From an uncultured Ruminococcus sp. (GTDB lineage Bacteria > Bacillota > Clostridia > Oscillospirales > Ruminococcaceae), in assembly GCA_910577575.1 (NCBI GenBank), contig CAJTOG010000087.1, forward strand, positions 1 through 6,151: a DNA stretch of 6,151 nucleotides, read 5' to 3'. The stretch's first letter is position 1, and every line of letters begins with the position of its first letter. The translations under genes and the position numbers were made by a program. The notes beneath the pieces were generated by a model. That model was not told where the DNA came from. It saw only the letters and a list, made by a program, of their open reading frames with translations, and did no database searches. Shown piece after piece: positions 1-4,615 of the stretch.

Positions 1-4
1 AATA

Positions 5-280
5 ATGAGAAAAAATACAAAAAGAGGTGCAGTTGAAGTTTTTATCACAACTGATTTGTGCGATTCTTTAATATCAGCTCTTGACAGTTTTATTGCTGCT
101 GATTCCGAAAACAAGTACGCTGTCTATGCACAAAAAATTAAGGATAAAATTCTGAAACACGGTCGCTGTTTTATGAATGGTGACGAAGAAAATGTTGCAG
201 TTTATTTTTACGAAAATGAAGCTGCATTACTTATAAAAATTTTTGCAATTTATGCAAATGCTCTTGAAAATAATGACTGA
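5..280 (+). CDS. Small hypothetical protein, 91 residues, possibly 5'-truncated
   Basis: I do not recognise this protein. It is acidic overall with a basic N-terminus (RKNTKR), has no signal peptide or clear membrane segment, and looks mainly helical, ending in an aromatic/hydrophobic stretch (ALLIKIFAIYANAL). Only four bases precede the first ATG, so no ribosome binding site can be judged. The frame is still open at the window edge, so the true start may lie further left. It ends 25 bases before the next possible start and precedes the relaxase gene in the same direction. Small genes next to relaxase genes in mobilizable elements are often accessory mobilization or regulatory proteins, but nothing in the sequence shows such a role here. 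Confidence 0.5.
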   Translation: MRKNTKRGAVEVFITTDLCDSLISALDSFIAADSENKYAVYAQKIKDKILKHGRCFMNGDEENVAVYFYENEAALLIKIFAIYANALENND

Positions 281-305
281 AAAAAATTAAGGAAAACAAA
301 AAAAT

Positions 306-587
306 ATGAATGACTATAAATTTACTATGAATAGCAAAAAGGGGTTTGGGGATTTCCACAATCTGCGGAGCAGACCAAACTTTCCATATGATTTTTTTGA
401 AGAAAAAATTTCAGGTTTTTATGAAAATCTGTTGGAAAGTTTAAGCCGTCAAGGTCGCAGACTTTGCCCAATAAATGAAGCGGAGCGAAATGTCCTGTTT
501 TGCAAGTTCCGTAAGGAGCGTGCAAAACAGGTATTGGGTAAACACTACCCGTTCTGTTTATGCAGTATTAGAAATGGACAAATCTGA
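306..587 (+). CDS. Doubtful small protein, 93 residues, overlapping a candidate oriT
   Basis: This frame is open for 93 codons between the first small gene and the relaxase. A modest AAGGA (289-293) lies 12 bases before the ATG, further than usual. The first half (around YDFFEEKISGFYENLLESL) could be a helical protein. The second half is rich in Cys and Arg and is written across several perfect inverted repeats at 467-550, a pattern better explained by a DNA or RNA structure than by protein selection. I do not recognise it. It may be a real small protein whose 3' end has been shaped by an oriT, or a chance frame over a non-coding mobilization region. A 66-residue frame on the opposite strand is no more convincing. 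Confidence 0.3.
   Translation: MNDYKFTMNSKKGFGDFHNLRSRPNFPYDFFEEKISGFYENLLESLSRQGRRLCPINEAERNVLFCKFRKERAKQVLGKHYPFCLCSIRNGQI
344..380. repeat. Nested inverted repeat upstream of the relaxase
   Basis: Outer arms GTTTGG (344-349) and CCAAAC (375-380) enclose a perfect inner hairpin, TCTGC (362-366) and GCAGA (370-374), with a three-base GGA loop. The GCGGAGC spanning the inner hairpin (365-371) recurs at 480-486 inside the larger repeat cluster, so the two structures may belong to one region recognised by the relaxase or an accessory protein. The function is inferred from position only. Confidence 0.5.
467..550. other. oriT: Candidate origin of transfer (oriT): inverted repeat cluster
   Basis: Three inverted repeats are visible. 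CCTGTTTTGCA (494-504) pairs perfectly with TGCAAAACAGG (521-531). CCCAATA (467-473) pairs with TATTGGG (532-538), directly abutting the inner right arm. GGGTA (536-540) pairs with TACCC (546-550) around AACAC. GGAGCG occurs in the left bulge (482-487) and again in the central loop (515-520). The cluster ends 55 bases before the start of a MobV-type relaxase gene, and oriT lies just upstream of the relaxase gene in pMV158-type systems. The reverse complement of the last hairpin contains TAGTGTTTACCC, loosely like the pMV158 nick region TAGTGTG/TTA. That resemblance is weak, and the nick site and strand are not established. Confidence 0.45.
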
Positions 588-605
588 AAAAAGAAAGGTG
601 AAAAA

Positions 606-2465
606 ATGAGCAAGTTAAGCACAAGTTTTACGCTCGGAAAAGCAAGTGTTCCGCATGAAGCCAATGTTGACCACAATAACAGGGAATTCATCGCAAACAA
701 TGTGAATAAGAATAAAATTTCTGAAAATATTACATATGTAAAACAAAATGTTCAGCAAGCATACCAACAGCTTTTCAGAGAATCCCTTGCTGAATATAAT
801 GCGAAACAAAAACAGCCTTGCCGACGTATTAAAGACTATTTCAAACACATTTCCAAAAGCAAAAGAGAAGAAGCATTTTATGAAATTATTGTACAGTTCA
901 GTGACAGCAAGACTGCTCCTTGTGGAAGTGAAAACGGAAAAATCACTCAGAAAATGCTTGATGAGTATATGGAAAGTTTTCAGAAAAGAAATCCAAATTT
1001 ACACGTTTTCAATGCTGTTCTGCATATGGACGAAGCAAGTCCGCATCTGCATATAAATTTTATTCCGTTTTATACTCAGGGACGAAAAAACAGTTTAAGT
1101 AAAGGTGTTTCAATGAAAGCAGCTCTTGATGAACAAGGATTTACTGCAAAAAATTTCAAAGAAAACAGACTTGTTGCATGGGAAGATAGTGAACGTCAGG
1201 TTATGGAAAAAATTTTACAGAAACACGGCTTTGAACGTGAGGATAAAAATGCAAAGTATGCACACCAGACTGTTGATGATTACAAAAAATCTCAGGACGA
1301 AAAGAAAATGATTTCTGCACTTAAATCATCAAGAAAAATTTCATGTGAAAAAATTTCTGCTGAAAAAATTCGTCGTCTGAAAGAAAAGTTGAAACTTACT
1401 GAAAAAGAAAATGAAATTCTTGAAATGCAGAAAGTTTCTCCATACAAATCATTTTTTTATTCTGTTCCGGATAAACAGGCTTTTGTTCAGGCGAAACTTG
1501 ATGAAAAAAATATCCCCTACCGTGAAACTGAAAATGGTTTTGAAGCACAGGAATGTTATGTTGATGAAATCAGAAAGATTGAAAAAGAATTTACGCCGAC
1601 AGGTTCAATCCGTGATAAAATACGTGAAGATATCGACAGATTTCTGATGCAGTCCGCAAGTGTTGATGAACTTCTTGAAAAACTCCGCAAAGAAAAATAT
1701 GAAATCAAACAGGGAAAATATCTTGCTGTAAAGTCTCCTGATTCAAAAAATTTTGTACGTATGAAATCTTTGGGTGAACATTACAGCGAGTATGCCCTCC
1801 GTAATAGAATCAAGGCAAAGAAAAAATATGAATTTGAAATTGAAAAGAAAATCAGTTCAGCGAAAAAAGAAAGTCCCGAAATCATCGTTTTACAGACGAT
1901 AAAATTTTATACTATAGCTTTTTCAAATAATGCACTACCAATGCGAAAACGTAATAAGCAAAAACCATTTTCTTGGAATAACGACAGCGAACTTGATAAA
2001 ATTATTGCTCTGAATAATAAAATTAATTCCGGTGCAACACTTGAAAGTTTGCATAAAGATTTTGAAGATACTGAAAATGCTGTTGCTGAAAAAGAAAAAA
2101 TACTTGATAAGGCAAAGTCTGACCTGAAAACTTTTTACGAACTGAAAGAAAAAATAGAGATTATTTTTGAGGGTAAAACATCAGAAGTCTTTACACGTCA
2201 GCAAGCGGAACAGACTTTGAAGAAGTATCCGAATATCAACAATTTCAATTATAAAAATGTTGAAACACTGATAAATAACGAAACTGAAAATGTTCATCAT
2301 GCTGAAAAAAGTCTCGAAGCTGAAAAAGAAAAACTGAAAGAAAGTGCTGAGATTTTTTCAATGGCGGAAAAAGTTTTTGGCGGTACTTATGTACAGTCAC
2401 TTGTCGGTGCAGAACGTGAACGTAAGGAATCAGAATTTATTCCAAATGGACTAAAAAAAGTATGA
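606..2465 (+). CDS. mob: MobV/Pre-family relaxase (plasmid mobilization/recombination enzyme)
   Basis: Relaxases of this family nick one strand at oriT and guide it into a recipient cell. The N-terminal domain (about residues 1-215) carries the family signatures: HNNR at 23-26 followed by an NITYV segment, and the metal-binding motif H140-x-D142-E143 with H147-L-H149, inside a HMDEASPHLH stretch. The AHQTVDDYK segment that typically follows is also present. From about residue 225 onward the protein is very rich in Lys and Glu with likely coiled coils (roughly 225-275 and 490-600). At 619 residues it is longer than pMV158 MobM, mainly because of this C-terminal half. The start is supported by AAAGGTG five bases before the ATG. 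An inverted repeat cluster, the likely oriT, lies just upstream. No terminator hairpin is visible after the stop. The family call is secure; the exact oriT specificity is unknown. Confidence 0.93.
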   Translation: MSKLSTSFTLGKASVPHEANVDHNNREFIANNVNKNKISENITYVKQNVQQAYQQLFRESLAEYNAKQKQPCRRIKDYFKHISKSKREEAFYEIIVQFSDSKTAPCGSENGKITQKMLDEYMESFQKRNPNLHVFNAVLHMDEASPHLHINFIPFYTQGRKNSLSKGVSMKAALDEQGFTAKNFKENRLVAWEDSERQVMEKILQKHGFEREDKNAKYAHQTVDDYKKSQDEKKMISALKSSRKISCEKISAEKIRRLKEKLKLTEKENEILEMQKVSPYKSFFYSVPDKQAFVQAKLDEKNIPYRETENGFEAQECYVDEIRKIEKEFTPTGSIRDKIREDIDRFLMQSASVDELLEKLRKEKYEIKQGKYLAVKSPDSKNFVRMKSLGEHYSEYALRNRIKAKKKYEFEIEKKISSAKKESPEIIVLQTIKFYTIAFSNNALPMRKRNKQKPFSWNNDSELDKIIALNNKINSGATLESLHKDFEDTENAVAEKEKILDKAKSDLKTFYELKEKIEIIFEGKTSEVFTRQQAEQTLKKYPNINNFNYKNVETLINNETENVHHAEKSLEAEKEKLKESAEIFSMAEKVFGGTYVQSLVGAERERKESEFIPNGLKKV

Positions 2466-2550
2466 TAGAAACTTTGTATATATCGTTTTTCAGTAAAATG
2501 TTTTTTTTGGAACTTTTTTCAGAAATATGTCAGAATTTACAGTAAATCTC

Positions 2551-2579
2551 TTGACAAATACTAATAAATATGATAAAAT
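2551..2579 (+). promoter_or_regulatory. Strong sigma-A-type promoter for the leader RNA and Rpn genes
   Basis: A perfect -35 box TTGACA (2551-2556) is separated by exactly 17 bases from TAAAAT (2574-2579), a five-of-six match to TATAAT. Transcription should start near 2586, giving a leader of about 400 nt before the Rpn start at 2994. The 85 bases between the relaxase stop and this promoter are AT-rich with runs of T and hold no gene and no convincing GC-rich terminator stem. Confidence 0.75.
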
Positions 2580-2586
2580 TAATAAG

Positions 2587-2636
2587 GTTGATAATATTAA
2601 TAACTTTGATATTTATCAACGATAGCAGCTTGATAA
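2587..2636. repeat. Three alternating TTGATAA elements at the predicted transcription start
   Basis: GTTGATAA (2587-2594) is a perfect inverted repeat of TTATCAAC (2613-2620), and a third copy TTGATAA lies at 2630-2636. The middle element can pair with either neighbour, and the two outer copies are 42 bases apart in the same orientation, about four helical turns. The cluster begins at the predicted transcription start. It may be an operator for a dimeric repressor, or alternative 5' hairpins in the RNA. Confidence 0.4.
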
Positions 2637-2887
2637 TTGAATAGTTAGTCACGTTGTGGATTATTATAAATTGACTGTGCATTGAAAACCTCTGGAAAAC
2701 AGAATCCGGAGTGGTACTGCTCGGCTTTTATGGATATGACTTCCGCTGAATAGAAGAACGAAAAGCGGACTGGGTGAGAATCCCAGTGAGGACGGCTGAG
2801 AAAGCCGGCTGAAAAGTTTCATGTTGCAGAACATGATAAGACGTGCGTTGGAACAACTTTAAAAATGAAAACTGCTGAAAATGCAGT

Positions 2888-2964
2888 GATAAATGCCATG
2901 GCAGGACTTATGGTTCTGCCATGTGATAACGTGTCCGGAGGTGCATGAACCTGCGGAAATGACC
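2888..2964 (+). promoter_or_regulatory. Duplicated leader RNA motif, copy 1
   Basis: The order of elements is GATAAA (2888-2893), a hairpin of 11 pairs including one G-U (2897-2907/2913-2923, loop TTATG), ATAACGT (2926-2932), then a second hairpin running from C2930 to G2961. The second hairpin's upper stem AGGT/ACCT (2939-2942/2949-2952) carries the loop GCATGA (2943-2948). Its lower stem is 2930-2937/2954-2961 with a G-A mismatch, and a G-G mismatch separates the two. GACC follows (2961-2964). The Rpn ribosome binding site TAAGGAGG (2978-2985) lies 13 bases downstream. The same elements in the same order precede the gene at 4354, with different but compensating stem bases. Confidence 0.7.
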
Positions 2965-2993
2965 AGTAATTATGATATAAGGAGGTAAAGCCA

Positions 2994-3824
2994 ATGATAA
3001 ACGATGACTTTATCATGTCCCCGAAAGTAGATTTTGCATTCAAGGAAATCATGTTCAACGATAAAGTAAGAAAGGGATTTCTGAGTGCAGTTCTTGAAAT
3101 TCCGGTGAGTGAAATTAAAGAAACTGTAATGAAGAATACAAATCTTCAGAAAGTACATGATGACGAAAAACAAGCAATTTTGGATGTCCGCCTTGTGATG
3201 AACAACAATACGGAGATTGACATTGAAATTCAGCTTGCATATATGGCAGCATGGGCAGACAGAAGTGCATTTTATGTATCGAAAATGCTCGGTGAACAAA
3301 TCGGCATAAATAAGAAATATTCAAATTTCAAGAAATGTATCGGAATTAATCTACTTGACTTCAATTATATTAAAGAAACAAGCCGTTTTCACACAATATA
3401 TCATATAAGTGAAGATACAGAACACTTTATATATACTGATATTATGGAGTGGCACGTTGTTGAACTGCCAAAACTTCCGTCAATTGAGGACGGTACAGAC
3501 CTTTACAACTGGATTCGCTTCTTAAAAGCTGAACATAAGGAGGAATTTGAGATGTTGGCAAAGAAAGACGAATACATCGGAGAAGCCTACAAACAGCTTG
3601 AAATTATCAGTCAGGATGAACAGAAAAGACTTGAATATACCGCCCGTCAGAAAGCTATTTACGATTATAATACCTTAATGGAAGAAAATTGGCTGCGTGG
3701 AAAAGCAGAAGGCAGAGCTGAGGGTAAAGCAGAAGGCAGAGCTGAAGAACGTCGAGCAATGGCAGAAAAAATGAGAGCCGATGGAATGGATGAAGAATTA
3801 ATCAGAAAATATACAGGGGTATAA
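2994..3824 (+). CDS. rpn: Rpn-family PD-(D/E)XK nuclease / putative transposase
   Basis: Rpn (recombination-promoting nuclease, YhgA-like) proteins are DNA endonucleases, often annotated as PD-(D/E)XK family transposases. Some are toxic and act against phage. This 276-residue protein has the typical opening (SPKVDFAFKEIMFND, residues 9-23) and the nuclease core LDVR (63-66) followed by IEIQ (77-80), giving catalytic D64, E78 and Q80. The nuclease domain runs to about residue 180. The tail from about 187 is helical and charged, with four KAEG/RAEG-type repeats at 237-252 and the usual ending before the stop (EELIRKYTG). The start is fixed by TAAGGAGG eight bases before the ATG. A structured leader and strong promoter lie upstream, and a tail-only gene follows after 4 bases. 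A second perfect ribosome binding site inside the gene predicts a separate C-terminal product. Confidence 0.9.
   Translation: MINDDFIMSPKVDFAFKEIMFNDKVRKGFLSAVLEIPVSEIKETVMKNTNLQKVHDDEKQAILDVRLVMNNNTEIDIEIQLAYMAAWADRSAFYVSKMLGEQIGINKKYSNFKKCIGINLLDFNYIKETSRFHTIYHISEDTEHFIYTDIMEWHVVELPKLPSIEDGTDLYNWIRFLKAEHKEEFEMLAKKDEYIGEAYKQLEIISQDEQKRLEYTARQKAIYDYNTLMEENWLRGKAEGRAEGKAEGRAEERRAMAEKMRADGMDEELIRKYTGV
3536..3543 (+). promoter_or_regulatory. Internal Shine-Dalgarno within the Rpn gene
   Basis: TAAGGAGG (3536-3543) lies eight bases before ATG 3552. This matches both the sequence and the spacing of the gene's own ribosome binding site (2978-2985 before ATG 2994). It falls over codons for HKEEF, where AAGGAGG is compatible with the protein but not required by it. 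It is the evidence for an internal translation start. Confidence 0.65.
3552..3824 (+). CDS. Predicted nested C-terminal product of Rpn (RpnS-like), 90 residues
   Basis: The ATG at codon 187 of the Rpn gene is in frame and preceded by a perfect TAAGGAGG at ideal spacing, so ribosomes should be able to start here and make the last 90 residues alone. The product lacks the nuclease core (D64, E78, Q80). It keeps the helical tail: the segment around TARQKAIYDYN, the four-residue KAEG/RAEG repeats, and the final short helical domain. In E. coli, separately translated Rpn C-terminal proteins (RpnS) are known to bind and block the toxic full-length nuclease, and their dimer interface includes four-residue repeats that vary in number. 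By analogy this would be the antitoxin of the pair. The start signal is seen; the function is inferred. Confidence 0.6.
   Translation: MLAKKDEYIGEAYKQLEIISQDEQKRLEYTARQKAIYDYNTLMEENWLRGKAEGRAEGKAEGRAEERRAMAEKMRADGMDEELIRKYTGV
3702..3745 (+). repeat. 24-bp tandem repeat encoding KAEG/RAEG units
   Basis: An identical 20-base block (3702-3721 and 3726-3745, beginning AAAGCAGAAGG) recurs with a 24-base period. It encodes KAEGRAEG then KAEGRAEE, four units of four residues in an alpha-helical tail. The period is a multiple of three, so gain or loss of a unit by slippage keeps the frame and changes only the helix length. Confidence 0.8.
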
Positions 3825-3828
3825 CAAC

Positions 3829-4209
3829 ATGACATTTACTTATGAGTATGAAGATGGAATCCGGTTAGGGTCTATCAAAGAAAAAGCTGAGACATCGTTA
3901 AGATTGATTAAAATGGGAGTCGACCATGAAATCATAATGAAAGCCATTGATATTGATGACAAGGATTATGCAGAACTTATTAAAGAATATCATATATTTA
4001 AGGAATTAAGTTCTGATGAGGAAAAATGGCATAAATATTATGAACAGAAGAATTTAGAATTTACTGCTCGGCAGAAAGCCCTGTATGATTACAATACTAT
4101 GATGGAAGAAAGTTATCAGCATGGTAGAGAAATAGCAAGTAAAAGAGCTGCCGAAAAACTGAGAGAGTCAGGATATTCAGAGCAAGAAATAGCAGAACTT
4201 CTCAGTTAA
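3829..4209 (+). CDS. Stand-alone Rpn C-terminal-domain protein (no nuclease domain)
   Basis: This 126-residue protein resembles only the tail of Rpn proteins. Residues 76-94 match residues 213-231 of the upstream Rpn protein at 16 of 19 positions (core TARQKA.YDYNT.MEE). A charged helical end follows (RESGYSEQEIAELL) like that of Rpn proteins. The first 45 residues look like a second Rpn-type tail (AETSLRLIKMGVDHEIIMKA). No D/E-Q nuclease core exists. The start lies four bases after the Rpn stop, with only a weak AGGGG (3815-3819) ahead of it, so it is probably translated by coupling. In the 19-codon match 11 codons differ, 8 of them silently, so the protein has been conserved while the DNA drifted. 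That argues against a recent dead fragment. It could be an extra antitoxin-like inhibitor, or a relic of a lost Rpn gene. Confidence 0.7.
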   Translation: MTFTYEYEDGIRLGSIKEKAETSLRLIKMGVDHEIIMKAIDIDDKDYAELIKEYHIFKELSSDEEKWHKYYEQKNLEFTARQKALYDYNTMMEESYQHGREIASKRAAEKLRESGYSEQEIAELLS

Positions 4210-4248
4210 AAGAATCAAATATTTTCTTTTTCAGTAAAGTAATACAAC

Positions 4249-4317
4249 GATAAAAAGGCAGTATTTAGGTACTGCCTTTAATAACGTTTCAAAGGTGCAT
4301 GAGCCAGAGAAACGACC
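4249..4317 (+). promoter_or_regulatory. Duplicated leader RNA motif, copy 2
   Basis: The element order is the same as at 2888-2964: GATAAA (4249-4254), a perfect ten-pair hairpin AAAGGCAGTA/TACTGCCTTT (4254-4263/4270-4279), ATAACGT (4281-4287), then a hairpin with CGTTTC/GAAACG as lower stem (4285-4290/4309-4314), a 3x3 internal loop, GGT/GCC as upper stem (one U-G pair) and the identical loop GCATGA (4297-4302). GACC follows (4314-4317). The ribosome binding site of the 4354 gene (AAGGAGG, 4341-4347) lies 23 bases downstream. The first hairpin also resembles a terminator, but only three T follow it. Confidence 0.7.
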
Positions 4318-4353
4318 CATATATAAGCAAATACCACAAAAAGGAGGAGTATT

Positions 4354-4560
4354 ATGGAGAGCGACTTTAGCCGATTTAGCGAGCTGAAGGACATCTGTGA
4401 TGTAGAAATTTCGCAGGAATCAAGTCCGACTGAAAAGAAAAAAGAGTACATCAGGCAGATTGGCAGCAGTACCGCTCACAAGGTTGGTGATGTTGAAGTT
4501 GAATGTGCTTACGGCAGCATGAATCTCGAAAAAATACTTGCAGATATAATCTGCGGATAA
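4354..4560 (+). CDS. Small conserved-type hypothetical protein next to the recombinase, 68 residues
   Basis: I cannot give this protein a function. It is a 68-residue soluble, fairly acidic protein with a central EKKKEYIRQIGSS segment followed by a valine-rich stretch (KVGDVEVEC) and a C-terminal helix (NLEKILADII). The pattern KEYIRQIG, short gap, VGDVEVE, then a leucine helix recalls small proteins of unknown function that sit beside large serine recombinases in clostridial mobile elements; that likeness is from memory and unverified. The start is well supported by AAGGAGG six bases before the ATG. Its leader carries copy 2 of the RNA motif. It ends 55 bases before the recombinase start and is probably co-transcribed with it. 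A role as recombination directionality or regulatory factor is possible but unproven. Confidence 0.75.
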   Translation: MESDFSRFSELKDICDVEISQESSPTEKKKEYIRQIGSSTAHKVGDVEVECAYGSMNLEKILADIICG

Positions 4561-4573
4561 TGTGATGCTTGCA

Positions 4574-4610
4574 TATTCCTTGTGCTTGGTGGTACAGATT
4601 ACAAGGAGTA
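4574..4610 (+). promoter_or_regulatory. Hairpin burying the recombinase ribosome binding site
   Basis: TATTCCTTGT (4574-4583) pairs with ACAAGGAGTA (4601-4610) over ten base pairs with one G-U, around a 17-base loop. The right arm contains the whole Shine-Dalgarno AAGGAG (4603-4608) of the recombinase. The left arm starts 14 bases after the stop of the small gene at 4354-4560, so a ribosome finishing that gene could partly disturb the stem. This predicts low or coupled translation of the recombinase. Confidence 0.6.
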
Positions 4611-4615
4611 TTGAT

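Larger units (their letters stand above)
2586..2993 (+). ncRNA. Long structured leader RNA upstream of the Rpn gene (unassigned class)
   Basis: No protein frame covers this stretch, but it is dense in perfect short hairpins on the + strand: 2690-2696/2705-2711 (one G-U), 2742-2747/2764-2769, 2769-2774/2782-2787, 2793-2797/2803-2807, TCATGTT/AACATGA at 2819-2825/2830-2836 with loop GCAG, 2847-2850/2854-2857, 2871-2875/2883-2887, and an 11-pair stem at 2897-2907/2913-2923. CGGCTTT (2722-2728) can instead pair with AAAGCCG (2801-2807), competing with the local 2793-2807 hairpin and closing a three-way junction. The G+C content is higher than in the flanking promoter region. It may be a cis-acting leader (riboswitch or attenuator), or a stand-alone RNA partly overlapping the mRNA leader. 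I could not match it to a known class. All pairings were read by eye. Confidence 0.5.

Noticed and set aside
2769..2807. Cobalamin or TPP riboswitch
   Set aside because: GGTGAGAATCCCAG recalls part of the cobalamin core and CTGAGA recalls the TPP core. The other required parts (B12 box GCCACTG, TPP GGGGTGC and the second TPP helix) are absent, and the downstream gene is unrelated to these pathways.
2586..2993. HEARO/OMEGA RNA, group II intron or tmRNA
   Set aside because: There is no IscB/TnpB-like or HNH gene, no reverse transcriptase and no domain V or tag-peptide pattern. The GTGCG at 2844 alone is not evidence for an intron boundary.
2819..3324. Reverse-strand frames across the leader and the start of the Rpn gene
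   Set aside because: They overlap the well-supported Rpn gene, have no family resemblance and lack ribosome binding sites; they are shadows.
2486..4238. Repeated 12-mer TTTTTCAGTAAA (2486-2497 and 4227-4238)
   Set aside because: A repeated 12-mer of this composition is expected by chance in about 6 kb of AT-rich DNA, and it lies at different distances from the shared leader motif.
4228..4256. Promoter TTTTCA-17-TAAAAA before the small gene
   Set aside because: The match is weak and in AT-rich sequence, and transcription would start inside the first hairpin of the leader motif.
4254..4279. Rho-independent terminator after the Rpn operon
   Set aside because: The stem is perfect and preceded by A, but only three T follow it. 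The same hairpin position is held by a different stem without a T-run in copy 1 of the leader motif, so it is better read as part of that motif. Partial attenuation cannot be excluded.
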